This document shows positions 43,346 through 52,081 of a stretch of 64,000 bases of DNA, piece by piece. The translations under genes were made by a program, and so were the position numbers. Position 1 is the stretch's first letter; every line of letters starts with the position of its first letter. Source of the stretch: Chryseobacterium taeanense (lineage in GTDB: Bacteria; Bacteroidota; Bacteroidia; Flavobacteriales; Weeksellaceae); NCBI RefSeq assembly GCF_900099685.1, contig NZ_FNDW01000002.1, forward strand, positions 1 to 64,000, read 5' to 3'. A model generated the notes under the pieces. The model was given only the letters and a program-made list of their open reading frames with translations, had not been told where the DNA came from and ran no database searches.

Positions 43346-44383
43346 TTATACTTTCATCTTAACTTTATCAACATTGATAATTTTGTAAACCAGCTCTTTA
43401 ATAAGTTCGGCTTCTGTCATGTTGACTGCTCCCAGACCTTTTCCCTTCATGTCGAATTCCCTTAAAATAGAGATCACTCTCGTCGCATGCTTTAAAGGAT
43501 AAAGTCGTGCTGATTCCGCATAATCTTTTATAAAATAAGGATTTACACCCATCTGCGCAGCAATAACCTGAGGTGGCTGACCCATCATGGTGTTATAAAT
43601 AATCACATTGGAAAAATAATTATAAAGACTTGCCAGCATCATTACAAAAGGGTTATTTTTAGGATTTTTACCCATGAAATGTGCAATTTTAAAAGCAGCA
43701 TTGGCATTTTTCGTACCTAAAGCTTTCTGAAGTTCAAAAACATTGTATTCTTTACTGATTCCAATATGATCTTCCACAATTTTACCGTCCAGAATATCTC
43801 CGGGTTTGAGGATGATCTTTAGTTTATTCAGTTCATTGGCAATTCTGGAGAGATCGTTTCCAAGATATTCTGCGAGCAGGTGAGAGATGTTCGGAGCAGT
43901 TTTTATTCCTAATGAGATACATTCATCTGCAATCCATTTCGGAAGACTGTTTTCTTTGACAGATTCACTTAAGAATAAGGATTTAGCTTTATCTAAAGCT
44001 TTGGTAACCTTCTTTCGGCTGTCGAGTTTCTTATGCTTGTGGGCAAAAACCAGCACAGTCGAAGGAACCGGATTTTGAACGTATGCTTCCAGAGCATTAC
44101 TTTCGCTTTCTGCTAACCTCAGATCCTGGGCTTCTTTAACGATAATTACCTGTTTGTCGCCCATCATCGGAAACTGTCGTGCCAGAGAAAGAACCTCGTG
44201 ATAAGACGTATCTTTTCCGTAGACAACAGTCTGATTGAATGCTTTTTCATCTTCAGTCAGAAAATCGTGCTCGAGTGCTTTTACAGCAAGATCTATAAAG
44301 TAAGGTTCTTCTCCGTGAAAAAAATAAATCGGTAAAACTTCTTTATTTTTAATATTTTTGAGGATTAAATCTAATTCTTTCAT
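43346..44383 (-). CDS. holA: DNA polymerase III subunit delta
   Basis: A 345-residue clamp-loader delta subunit. The N-terminal region, LPIYFFHGEEPYFIDLAVKAL, has the degenerate P-loop position used for clamp contact. Further regions with FPMMGDKQVIIVKEAQDL, SHLLAEYLGNDLSRIANELNKL and a C-terminal collar domain with ALGTKNANAAFKIAHFMG are all as in HolA proteins. It is divergent from the next gene, with only 7 bases between start codons. Confidence 0.9.
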   Translation of the reverse strand: MKELDLILKNIKNKEVLPIYFFHGEEPYFIDLAVKALEHDFLTEDEKAFNQTVVYGKDTSYHEVLSLARQFPMMGDKQVIIVKEAQDLRLAESESNALEAYVQNPVPSTVLVFAHKHKKLDSRKKVTKALDKAKSLFLSESVKENSLPKWIADECISLGIKTAPNISHLLAEYLGNDLSRIANELNKLKIILKPGDILDGKIVEDHIGISKEYNVFELQKALGTKNANAAFKIAHFMGKNPKNNPFVMMLASLYNYFSNVIIYNTMMGQPPQVIAAQMGVNPYFIKDYAESARLYPLKHATRVISILREFDMKGKGLGAVNMTEAELIKELVYKIINVDKVKMKV

Positions 44384-44390
44384 CTTATAA

Positions 44391-44822
44391 ATGGAACTTC
44401 CAAAACTGAATTTTCAGGAAACTTTTGATTTTAAATTCAAGAGAGACAAAGATAAGTTTTTTATTTATGATTTGGTTCGTAAAACTTACCTTTTGCTCAC
44501 TCCTGAAGAATGGGTGCGCCAGCATTGGATTCATTATTATCTCACCGTAAAATCTTATTCCGCTTCTGCTTTGATTACTGAAAAAAAGATTGTTTTGAAC
44601 GGATTAACCAAAAGAATAGATCTTCTCATCACTGAGAAAACACAACCTGTAATTTTAATTGAATGTAAGGCTCCACAGATAAAACTAACGGAGAAAACTT
44701 TTGAACAGACTGCAAGATATAATTCTATAATAGGTGCAAAAGAAATTGTTTTAACGAATGGTTTACAGCATATTAATGCGTACTATGAGAACGGACAATA
44801 TCAGTTTTATAGGCCGGACTAG
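44391..44822 (+). CDS. Small PD-(D/E)xK protein (HsdR N-terminal-like)
   Basis: A 143-residue protein containing only a restriction-endonuclease-like fold: RIDLLI (Asp77) and ILIECKAPQ (Glu91, Lys93), followed by QTARYNSIIGAKEIVLTNG. It is annotated in many Bacteroidetes as a Type I restriction enzyme R-subunit N-terminal domain protein, but it stands alone beside holA and is conserved there. A housekeeping role in DNA repair or replication is more likely than restriction; this is inference from context. Confidence 0.75.
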   Translation: MELPKLNFQETFDFKFKRDKDKFFIYDLVRKTYLLLTPEEWVRQHWIHYYLTVKSYSASALITEKKIVLNGLTKRIDLLITEKTQPVILIECKAPQIKLTEKTFEQTARYNSIIGAKEIVLTNGLQHINAYYENGQYQFYRPD

Positions 44823-44975
44823 GACTAAGCTTGAGGTTGTGTCAAATGATAAATTTAAAATTAGATTAAACAAACTTTATATTTAAGAAGATTAATTCTA
44901 ATAATGCAAGGCAATTTTAGTAATTTAGATTGTTTGATTTATGGATTATATCTGATTGAAATATGATATGTTCAT

Positions 44976-45079
44976 AGCCCGGATTGAGCGGCATGTTTGA
45001 GCTCTTTTCTATTTTCGGCGGCGGCTTTGCCGCCGCCGAAAATAGAAAAAGCGAGTAGCGAAAGCCGGAAAAAGCTCCT
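44976..45079. repeat. GC-rich hairpin repeat element
   Basis: A perfect 20-bp stem with TTT loop (45006-45048; arms read CTATTTTCGGCGGCGGC and its complement) is flanked by GCCCGGATTGAGCGGCATG on the left and GCGAGTAGCGAAAGCCGG on the right. It is strongly GC-rich in an AT-rich genome. The flanks look like the borders of a dispersed REP-type element. It lies in a 280-base gap before the dienelactone hydrolase gene. Confidence 0.8.
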
Positions 45080-45101
45080 TAAAAAAATTAAATTACAAAA
45101 T

Positions 45102-45845
45102 ATGATACGTACTATTTTACTTGCAGGAATTTTGCTTGCTTCAGAAACTTATTTCGGACAGAAGCTAAAAACCATTGCTTATCAGGACGGTTCGCAAAAA
45201 CTTAATGGTTTAGTCACCTCAAACGCCGGAAAAAAGCTTCCCGGAGTTTTAATCTTGCCTGCATGGAAAGGAATTGATGAAGAAGCAAAAACAGCTGCTG
45301 CAGAGCTGGAAAAGCAGGGATATATTGCATTTGTTGCAGATATTTACGGAGAAGGGAATATTCCGACGGATATGGAAACAGCAGCAAAAAGTTCAGGATA
45401 TTACAAGAAAAACTATGAAGCCTATCAGAAAAGAATTTCGCTTGCGTTGGAGCAACTGAAGAAGAGTGGAGCAATCCCTAATAAAATTGCAGTGATTGGC
45501 TATTGTTTCGGAGGAACCGGTGCCTTAGAGTCGGCGAGGGGAAACCTGCCTGTTGTAGGAGTAGTTTCCATTCACGGCAGTATAGGGAAAGACCGGACTA
45601 GAAAAAACGAACCGATTGCTGCAAAAATTCTGGTTGAAAACCCTGCTGATGACAAAAGCGTTTCACCGGAAGATTATGATGATTTGGTCAAAGAAATGAA
45701 CGATGGAAATGCCGACTGGCAGATCATTACCTATGCGCATTCAAAACATACCTTCACAGATCCCAAATCACAGGATTATAACGAAGTGATGGCAAAAAGA
45801 GCATGGAATCATACATTAATGTTCCTAAAGGAAATTCTGAAATAA
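45102..45845 (+). CDS. Dienelactone hydrolase family protein, exported
   Basis: Alpha/beta hydrolase of 247 residues from the ATG at 45102, which gives a clean signal peptide (MIRTILLAGILLASETYFG). An in-frame ATG at 44997 would run through the GC-rich repeat and is rejected. Active-site nucleophile Cys is in VIGYCFGGTGALES, with the Asp in NPADDKSV and His in YAHSKHTF, the usual dienelactone hydrolase triad. Substrate unknown. Confidence 0.85.
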   Translation: MIRTILLAGILLASETYFGQKLKTIAYQDGSQKLNGLVTSNAGKKLPGVLILPAWKGIDEEAKTAAAELEKQGYIAFVADIYGEGNIPTDMETAAKSSGYYKKNYEAYQKRISLALEQLKKSGAIPNKIAVIGYCFGGTGALESARGNLPVVGVVSIHGSIGKDRTRKNEPIAAKILVENPADDKSVSPEDYDDLVKEMNDGNADWQIITYAHSKHTFTDPKSQDYNEVMAKRAWNHTLMFLKEILK

Positions 45846-45874
45846 ACTGTATCAATATTAGAAGTCTATAAATA

Positions 45875-45911
45875 AAATGTCCCGCCATGCTTTCTGCAAA
45901 TCGGGACATTT
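45875..45911. terminator. Two-way terminator
   Basis: AAATGTCCCG (45875-45884) and CGGGACATTT (45902-45911) form a perfect 10-bp stem, with A/T runs on both sides. It lies between convergent genes. Confidence 0.8.
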
Positions 45912-45913
45912 AA

Positions 45914-46291
45914 TTACTTAGCTTCCAGTTCTACCTGATATGCTTTCGGAGAATATTTGGTAAGAGAACCCGTGGCAGCATCGATTCCGACACCGATAGC
46001 ACCTCCCAAAAGGATATTGACCAGAGTTACCGGATTAAAATTTTTCGTAAGTTTAACTTCTTTATCACTAAACCCTTCTTTCTGTAAAGTCACCGTTTGT
46101 TTGCTTAAAGATCTCGGGATTTCAGCAGTACACGGAGTCGTACATTTTTCAATTCCTTTATGAAACACCTTAGCGCCTTCCGGTATTGAATTGAATGTTA
46201 TTTTGTCTTTTGTTCCTGTAAGGATGGTTGCGCAAGAAGTTGCAGAAAAGGCAATGCCAGCTAAAAGAGCTATTGACAGTTTGTTTTTCAT
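45914..46291 (-). CDS. PEGA-domain lipoprotein
   Basis: A 125-residue exported lipoprotein. The signal peptide ends in a lipobox-like ATSC (Cys20), and a PEGA-like beta domain follows (ITFNSIPEGAKVFHKGIEKCTTPC, about 32-58). A glycine-rich hydrophobic stretch, LVNILLGGAIGVGIDAATG (about 91-109), may contact the membrane. The role is unknown, probably cell envelope. Confidence 0.75.
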   Translation of the reverse strand: MKNKLSIALLAGIAFSATSCATILTGTKDKITFNSIPEGAKVFHKGIEKCTTPCTAEIPRSLSKQTVTLQKEGFSDKEVKLTKNFNPVTLVNILLGGAIGVGIDAATGSLTKYSPKAYQVELEAK

Positions 46292-46385
46292 AGTTAGTTT
46301 TCTATTTCCTATTTAAAAATTTGCGCGAACTTACGAATAATCTGTCAATATTCAAGGAGTAATACATTGCCGGATTGTTAAATTT

Positions 46386-46757
46386 TCAATCTACTCCTTC
46401 ATCTTCCCGATGTACAGATTCTATTGAAAATGCAGGAACACAGATGGAGAGGTATTCGCACTCTTCAGGGAACGGATTGCTGTAACGGATTCTTGCTCCC
46501 TTTTCGATAAAAATACTTTGTCCCTTTTCTAAAACTACGGTTTCTCCATCGATTTCAAATTGTTTTTTTCCTGAAATGATTATAGTAAATTCATCAAATT
46601 CAGGAGTCTGGTGAGACTCGCCCCAATCCGGAGGCGCTACCATGTGTGCGATGGAAATATTTGAGTTTCCGGTGGAATTTCCCCAGTGTTCTTCTATCAG
46701 TTTTCCATCTGTTGTTGGAACAACAAAAGGAGATTGTTGGATTTTAAATTTTTTCAT
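46386..46757 (-). CDS. Cupin domain protein
   Basis: A 123-residue single-domain cupin. The conserved beta-barrel motifs are HMVAPPDWGESHQTPEFDEFTII (metal-binding His/Glu cluster) and LEKGQSIFIEKGARIRYSNP. The start overlaps the end of the GNAT gene by 4 bases, so the two are coupled. Substrate unknown. Confidence 0.8.
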   Translation of the reverse strand: MKKFKIQQSPFVVPTTDGKLIEEHWGNSTGNSNISIAHMVAPPDWGESHQTPEFDEFTIIISGKKQFEIDGETVVLEKGQSIFIEKGARIRYSNPFPEECEYLSICVPAFSIESVHREDEGVD

Positions 46758-47281
46758 AACCAGTTTTCTTTTTTGATTTGGTATAGGATATTTATTCTTG
46801 AAGGTTCTCCAAAATAGGCGATTTCATGCTCACCTTTATTCTCTGCTCTTAGTTTTTCCATGGTAGTTCGGGAACGGATATTGTCTTTGCCGACATGGAA
46901 ATAAACCGTTTCAACAAATTGAAAAATATAATCCATCATCAGTTTTTTGATTTGTGGATTGATCCCTTTTCCCCAGGATTCTGTTCCGTAGAATGTGTAG
47001 CCTATGAAAATACTGCTTTCTTCATTGTTATAATCATAAAAGCGAGTGCTTCCCAAGACTTTTCCGGTAGACTTTTCAATAATCTTAAAAGCTCCTCGAC
47101 TTTCCATGGCTCCTTTAAAAAAGGTTTCAAAAACTTCCTTTTGGTAACGGTCTTTATTAGGATGTTGTTTCCAGACTTCAGGGTCGGAAGCCACTTCGTA
47201 TAAAGACTCAAAATCCCCTTGCTGTAAGGGGATTAATTGATAGTCCTGATTTTCTAGCAGAGTCTGAATAGAAAAATTCAT
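46754..47281 (-). CDS. GNAT family N-acetyltransferase
   Basis: A 175-residue acetyltransferase of the RimJ/RimL-like group: DFESLYEVASDPEVWKQHP at the start, GSTRFYD, then SWGKGINPQIKKLMMDYIF as the acetyl-CoA loop, and NIRSRTTMEKL. It is coupled to the cupin gene by a 4-base overlap. The acceptor is unknown. Confidence 0.85.
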   Translation of the reverse strand: MNFSIQTLLENQDYQLIPLQQGDFESLYEVASDPEVWKQHPNKDRYQKEVFETFFKGAMESRGAFKIIEKSTGKVLGSTRFYDYNNEESSIFIGYTFYGTESWGKGINPQIKKLMMDYIFQFVETVYFHVGKDNIRSRTTMEKLRAENKGEHEIAYFGEPSRINILYQIKKENWL

Positions 47282-47309
47282 CGGATAATATTTTAAAGAT
47301 AGTAAATAC

Positions 47310-47915
47310 TTAGCTTTTTGTTTTCGCAGCTTCAGCTTCGATTTTCTTTATCTCCTTTAGTTTGTCGGCAATTTTATTTACCGCATCGGGTTTAGATGGC
47401 TTTACAGGAACTTCTGCCTGTGCATAGTCCCATTTCAGCACGAGATTGGCAGAGTTTTCGTCTGTAGGATTCAGGGTAATTTCAAACCATTCCTGCTTAT
47501 CGGCAAGTTTGTTTACAGGAACGGTAACGTCTACAACATCCTGCTTAGGATCATAAGTATAAGCTCCCCATTGCTGAAAATCTTTGTTTAAGATTACTTT
47601 CCATTCTTTTTCGGTAGGGATGATAAACAATCCGTACGTTCCTGCCTGAACGATCTTTCCTCCGAAATTCACAGACTGGCCGAAAGTAATTTTTGTAGAA
47701 GAGTTGGCTCCGGCTCTCCAGACTTGCCCGTAAGGCACCAGCTCTCCGAATATTTTTCTTCCTTTTACGCCCGGTCTTCCGTAATCAACAGTAATTTTTG
47801 ACATGGAAAACTGCTGCTCAACTTTCTGGCGCGGACTCACCGCCGGTACAGAATAATCCTGAGCAAAACTTAATACTGATGCTGATATGCACAATGCAAC
47901 GATTACTTTTTTCAC
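47310..47915 (-). CDS. DUF2911 family periplasmic protein
   Basis: A 201-residue secreted protein with signal peptide (MKKVIVALCISASVLSFAQ). DUF2911 core motifs are VDYGRPGVKGRKIFG, VPYGQVWRAGANSSTKI and GTYGLFIIPTEKEW, with a lysine-rich C-terminal tail. The function of the family is not established. Confidence 0.85.
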   Translation of the reverse strand: MKKVIVALCISASVLSFAQDYSVPAVSPRQKVEQQFSMSKITVDYGRPGVKGRKIFGELVPYGQVWRAGANSSTKITFGQSVNFGGKIVQAGTYGLFIIPTEKEWKVILNKDFQQWGAYTYDPKQDVVDVTVPVNKLADKQEWFEITLNPTDENSANLVLKWDYAQAEVPVKPSKPDAVNKIADKLKEIKKIEAEAAKTKS

Positions 47916-48058
47916 TTTTAAAATTTTGCTTAAAAATACAAAAACAAGATCAAAAACAGCTTTTTCTCAGATGATAAATTTATGTTAAAGAATCAGGATA
48001 AGCGAATACTTCAATCTAATTTTCACGATACTTTGATACTCTGAAGGTAATAAACTGT

Positions 48059-48580
48059 TTAAAATAATTGATTTAAAACCTTTCTGCTCTGTTCCATAGC
48101 CAATCCGAAAATGATGTGTGAGCCGAACTCCCAAACCCACCATGATGTAGGCATTTCAGAAACTTTTCCCTGTAATCCTAAGGCAGGAACAGAAGAACCA
48201 TGAGTAAATGTCCATACGGCAGTTCCTGCAACCGAACCTTCACCTGCTTTAAAGTATTTATTATTATTTGCCAGAACCACGTATGGAATGCCAATCATAG
48301 CACCTAAAGTATAATGAATTACTTTCATTGATTTTAGAGTATCATTGTAAGACAGTTCTTTATGAGTTGCGTGATAGTAAATTTCTTTAGCTAATACTGC
48401 GGGCGGCATATTTTCCGGCTGATACGTAACATCTGCACCTCGTAAGTCGAGTTCATCCGGTTTTGGCGGAAATAACCTTTCACCTAGTTTTTGTAATGGT
48501 GGTTCTGCCAGGGATTTAATGAAAGAAGCGAATAATCCGACGGCAATTCCTTTTATAATATCTTTCGTAAATGTATTCAT
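48059..48580 (-). CDS. DUF1440/YagU-like membrane protein
   Basis: A 173-residue protein beginning KDIIKGIAVGLFASFIKSLAEPPLQKLGE, with later helices HYTLGAMIGIPYVVL and SVPALGLQGKVSEMPTSWWVWEFGSHIIFGLAME, as in YagU/DUF1440 inner-membrane proteins. It is monocistronic. Function unknown; YagU is linked to acid tolerance in E. coli. Confidence 0.7.
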   Translation of the reverse strand: MNTFTKDIIKGIAVGLFASFIKSLAEPPLQKLGERLFPPKPDELDLRGADVTYQPENMPPAVLAKEIYYHATHKELSYNDTLKSMKVIHYTLGAMIGIPYVVLANNNKYFKAGEGSVAGTAVWTFTHGSSVPALGLQGKVSEMPTSWWVWEFGSHIIFGLAMEQSRKVLNQLF

Positions 48581-48657
48581 TGTTTAAAAATTAAAATAGG
48601 AGTGTAGTAATAATAATATCAGATATAAATCAATCTTTTAGTGAATGAATAAAAGCC

Positions 48658-48683
48658 AAAACCATCCGGTTAAAGATGGTTTT
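48658..48683 (-). terminator. Terminator after the DJ-1/PfpI gene
   Basis: AAAACCATC (48658-48666) and GATGGTTTT (48675-48683) form a 9-bp stem, 22 bases past the minus-strand stop at 48705. Confidence 0.65.
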
Positions 48684-48704
48684 TATTATTTAATGCGTTC
48701 AAAT

Positions 48705-49385
48705 TTACTTTTTCAGGATTGCGATCAGTTTTTCTGCTGCAGCTTCCGATGAAGCCGGGTTTTGCCCTGTGATAAGAAGTCCGTCCTCTACAACATGTAC
48801 ACCCCAGTCTTCTGTTTTGGTATAATGACCGCCTGCTTTCTGCAATTCATCTTCCACAAGGAAAGGAACCACATCGGTCAGTTGTACCGCTTCTTCTTCG
48901 GTATTGGAAAAACCGGTTACATTTTTACCTTTAACAAAAGGATCGCCATTTTCAAGTTTTATATCTTTAAAAACACCCGGTGCATGGCAAACGGCTCCGA
49001 CCGGCTTCTGAGTATTGTAAAAATCAAGAATCAATTGCTGAGAATCTTTGTCGTAAGCCAGATCCCAAAGCGGTCCGTGACCTCCCGGATAGAAAACAGC
49101 ATCGAAATCTGCGGCTTTCTGATCATTTAACCTATGGGTATTAGCAATGATATTTTGAACTTCTTCATCTTTGTAATAGCGCTCTGTAGCAGGAGTCTGC
49201 GCATCCGGATCTTCGCTTTTAGGATCAATAGGTGCCTGTCCGCCTTTCGGAGTAGCTACTACGATGTCGAATCCTGCATCTTTAAATGAATAATAAGGTG
49301 CTGCAAATTCCTCTACCCAAAAACCTGTTTTTTTTCCTGTGTTTCCCAGCTCATCGTGGGAGGTAAGTACGAATAATACTTTCAT
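48705..49385 (-). CDS. DJ-1/PfpI family glutamine amidotransferase-like protein
   Basis: A 226-residue member of the Hsp31-like group. The nucleophile elbow is GAVCHAPGVF, FYPGGHGPLWDL forms the upstream glycine/histidine loop, and KKTGFWVEEFAAPY is near the N-terminus. The family includes glyoxalase III and chaperone-like proteins; the size and ADFDAVFYPGGHG region fit that branch. A stress role is likely. Confidence 0.85.
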   Translation of the reverse strand: MKVLFVLTSHDELGNTGKKTGFWVEEFAAPYYSFKDAGFDIVVATPKGGQAPIDPKSEDPDAQTPATERYYKDEEVQNIIANTHRLNDQKAADFDAVFYPGGHGPLWDLAYDKDSQQLILDFYNTQKPVGAVCHAPGVFKDIKLENGDPFVKGKNVTGFSNTEEEAVQLTDVVPFLVEDELQKAGGHYTKTEDWGVHVVEDGLLITGQNPASSEAAAEKLIAILKK

Positions 49386-49642
49386 ATTGAATATTTTAGT
49401 GTTACTATAGAAACTGTCTTTTTAGTTAAACGGTCAAGCTGTATGAAACAAGAAGGCGTTTAAAGACATTGATCGGAATGTTTATATACAAGTTTATTGC
49501 CAATCCCGGTTAAAGATTATAATATGCCATAACAATTCTATCTCAATGGATTGAGCTTTGAGATTTAAAGTTGTCAGAAGAGGCTTGCGCTAGAGAAGAA
49601 AGAATGTTTAGAGAATAATTACCAAACAACTTTTGCGCTGAT

Positions 49643-49834
49643 TTATTTTCTTGCGGTCTTTCTGTAATTTCTTACCAGCAAAAAAACGGCAAATAAAAAA
49701 GTGATGCCGTACACTACCGATAAAGCAGGGTTTGCGAAAGTCTGTGTGCTGAAATCAAACTGTTTGTATAATGCTACGCCAACAATGATGGCAACGATTG
49801 TCATCATAAATACAGGTAATTTGCTGTTCTCCAT
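49643..49834 (-). CDS. Small two-helix membrane protein
   Basis: A 63-residue protein with two hydrophobic helices (VFMMTIVAIIVGVALYKQF and LSVVYGITFLFAVFLLV) and a basic C-terminal tail. No family recognised. It lies between hairpins in an otherwise empty stretch, in the same orientation as its neighbours. Confidence 0.6.
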   Translation of the reverse strand: MENSKLPVFMMTIVAIIVGVALYKQFDFSTQTFANPALSVVYGITFLFAVFLLVRNYRKTARK

Positions 49835-49921
49835 AATTTAAATTTTTGTTTCAATTAAATAAGATATTTATCTTAAATGTTTATTAGTCACTCACAAATA
49901 TAATAAACTCCGGGCAAAGAC

Positions 49922-49953
49922 AAACCTCCAAAGCCGAAATACTTTGGAGGTTT
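49922..49953 (-). terminator. Terminator after the secreted protein gene
   Basis: AAACCTCCAAAG (49922-49933) and CTTTGGAGGTTT (49942-49953) form a perfect 12-bp stem with an 8-base loop, 21 bases past the stop at 49975. Confidence 0.8.
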
Positions 49954-49974
49954 ATTATAAAGGTTCTAATTCAT

Positions 49975-50460
49975 TTATTTTTTAGGCTTTAAAGAAAGGT
50001 TGTCTACATACACTGCCTGATGAATGCTGTTCAGCAATACTTTTAGTCCAAGGTGTGCGTCTTTCTTCAGCGAAATGGTAAACGTTTTTTTTGCTCCGGT
50101 TATTTTTGAAGGTTTAGCGATGGAGACGTAAGATTTAGGGTCGGAGGTATTATTAATAGAGAAAAGTTCCAGCGTGGTGTCGCCACCGTTATCTGAAATA
50201 TCAAGTGTTAAGGTATAGGTTCCAGCCTTTATTTTCGGGGTTACCAGATACATATTTTCGCCGGGGTTGGTCATGGAATAAAATATGATCTTTTTATCGC
50301 TGGCGTAAAGCATTGCCTTTCCTTGCTGAGAAGTCCAGCAGGAGCCGATTTCTTTCCAGGTGTCAAAGTTTTCCGTCAGGGCAGAGACTGGTTTACACTG
50401 TGCATTTGCCGTTGCAAATCCTCCTAAAGCCATTATTCCTGCAAATATTATTTTTTTCAT
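49975..50460 (-). CDS. Secreted beta-sandwich protein
   Basis: A 161-residue exported protein. The signal peptide is MKKIIFAGIMALGGFATANA. The mature domain reads like a choice-of-anchor/lectin-like jelly roll (ENFDTWKEIGSCWTSQQGK, KAGTYTLTLDISDNGGDTTLELF, HQAVYVDNLSLKPK). No type IX C-terminal sorting domain is visible. Function unknown. Confidence 0.65.
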   Translation of the reverse strand: MKKIIFAGIMALGGFATANAQCKPVSALTENFDTWKEIGSCWTSQQGKAMLYASDKKIIFYSMTNPGENMYLVTPKIKAGTYTLTLDISDNGGDTTLELFSINNTSDPKSYVSIAKPSKITGAKKTFTISLKKDAHLGLKVLLNSIHQAVYVDNLSLKPKK

Positions 50461-50592
50461 ATAGTTTATTTATTATCAGGTAAAAATAGGCAAAAAAAGA
50501 GAGTAGGGTAGTATGATGAAATAGATTTAAGCATTCATAATGATGATGGTATTAGCTCGGTACATTTTTCCGTAAGGTTTTTATTGCTAAAT

Positions 50593-50964
50593 CTATTCAT
50601 TTTTGCTTCCGATCCCTCCAAGATGGGTGTGCTTAAAACCGTCAGTGAATTTAAGGCCGTACCCGAAAAACCGATCCATCGCCGAATGGCCAAACAGGAT
50701 AACTCCCGCCAGTGAAAGTATTGAATTATCTAACCATAATCCTAGTGCAAAGATGATAACAGCTAACAATTTATGATGGAAAAAATTGTAAATATAAGCT
50801 CCTGTTTTATTGCCAAATAGATATCCGATCATCGATACATCCGGAAGTAATATACAAAGTGGAAATACCCACCATGCAAAATTTAGTTGGCTAAACAAAA
50901 GGATAGAAAGGAGAAACTGCCCTGCCTGTTCAAGTTTCAGAAGAAGATTCATTTTGCCGTTCAT
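50593..50964 (-). CDS. DUF4260 family membrane protein
   Basis: A 123-residue protein with several membrane helices (FLLSILLFSQLNFAWWVFPLC, LAVIIFALGLWLD) and the family-typical ends LLPDVSMIGYLFGNKTGAYIYNFFHH and GHSAMDRFFGYGLKF followed by FKHTHLGGIG. Function unknown. Encoded just downstream of the Crp-like regulator on the same strand. Confidence 0.8.
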   Translation of the reverse strand: MNGKMNLLLKLEQAGQFLLSILLFSQLNFAWWVFPLCILLPDVSMIGYLFGNKTGAYIYNFFHHKLLAVIIFALGLWLDNSILSLAGVILFGHSAMDRFFGYGLKFTDGFKHTHLGGIGSKNE

Positions 50965-51037
50965 GATGATAATATTGATTTACTACAACAAAGTTCCTTT
51001 ATTTCTGAAGATTTCCTCTTGATAAAAGTCAAGAACT

Positions 51038-51613
51038 TTATATTTTACGTTTTCTGATTCTGCTGAACGTTTCCGGGGACATCCCCAGAACAGAGGCAAT
51101 GAATTGTAACGGAACTTTATTGAATAAACTTTTATTCTGCTCAAAGTATAGATCGTAGCGCTGTTCGGCAGTCAGCGAAAGGTGTGTGAAAATGCGGTCT
51201 TCCATCATAGAAAAGCATTTCATGATGAGCTTTTTTTCAATGTCAGACCATTGGGGGAAATCGTGGCAAAGAGCTTTGTAATCATCTTTAGAAATCGTGA
51301 GAAGCTCTGTTTCGGTCAGCGCCTGTATATTCCAACGGTTGGGATGGTCAAAGAAAAATCCTGAAATCTCAGTTAACAGGAAATTCTCCTGAGCGAGCCA
51401 CTGGGTTACTTCTCTGCCATCATCGGATAAGGCGAAAATTCTTAAAATGCCACTTTTTACAATGCTAAGCTTATTGCATATCTTTCCCGACTCTGTAAAA
51501 AAATCATTTCTTTCGAGCTTTTCTTCCCTGAAATAAGATAGTATAACCGACACTTCTTCATGAGATAATGAGCCGAAATAATTCTGTAAAAGACTGTCAG
51601 GATTTTGTATCAT
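51038..51613 (-). CDS. Crp/Fnr family transcriptional regulator
   Basis: A 191-residue regulator with an N-terminal cyclic-nucleotide-binding beta-barrel (ESGKICNKLSIVKSGILRIF; EVTQWLAQENFLLTE) and a C-terminal winged helix ending in VPLQFIASVLGMSPETFSRIRKRK. No Fe-S cysteines or strict cAMP residues are evident, as usual for the many Chryseobacterium members. It may control the DUF4260 gene next to it; this is inferred from position. Confidence 0.85.
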   Translation of the reverse strand: MIQNPDSLLQNYFGSLSHEEVSVILSYFREEKLERNDFFTESGKICNKLSIVKSGILRIFALSDDGREVTQWLAQENFLLTEISGFFFDHPNRWNIQALTETELLTISKDDYKALCHDFPQWSDIEKKLIMKCFSMMEDRIFTHLSLTAEQRYDLYFEQNKSLFNKVPLQFIASVLGMSPETFSRIRKRKI

Positions 51614-51910
51614 TCAAAATAAATGTTGATATGTTATGACATTTTCCCTATTATCACGTCAGCTTTTATAATACGATTCCTTGTATTATTTTTGATTTAA
51701 AGATAGTAATATTTCTTTGTATTACTGTGATATTAAAAAGAACTGGTGGCTTCGACTCCGCTCAGTCACCAAGACTTTCAGTGTAACGCCGGTCTTTGAG
51801 TAGCCTCCGTCACTTTCTAACTTTTTCTTGTTTTATAGAAATTTCCTAATCATTACATCAAAACTCTCACAATCTCACACTAAAACTCTTAAACCCTCAA
51901 ACCCTTTTTC

Positions 51911-51963
51911 AACCACCCCTTTAAAAATTCTTTAGAATTTTCGCCACCCCTCCACTGAGGGGG
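51911..51963. repeat. Dispersed repeat, family B copy 2 (inverted)
   Basis: AACCACCCCTTTAAAAATTC followed by TTTAGAATTTTCGCCACCCC and TCCACTGAGGGGGA. Its reverse complement matches 7742-7790 (CCCCTCC...GGAGGGGTGGCGAAAATTC...GGGGTG). Confidence 0.75.
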
Positions 51964-52081
51964 ATTTTTATGACGCTTTAAACTATTCGCCACTCACGCT
52001 CACACACTAAAACACTCACGCTCTCAAACCCTAAAACTCTCAGACCTACAAAGGCGGCTGAGCGAAGTCGAAGGTTGTCGG

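Noticed and set aside
44391..44822. Remnant of a Type I restriction endonuclease
   Set aside because: The short length with an intact PD-(D/E)xK core next to holA looks like a conserved stand-alone protein rather than a truncated HsdR.
44997..45101. Upstream start of the dienelactone hydrolase
   Set aside because: The extension translates a GC-rich repeat hairpin and would bury the signal peptide.
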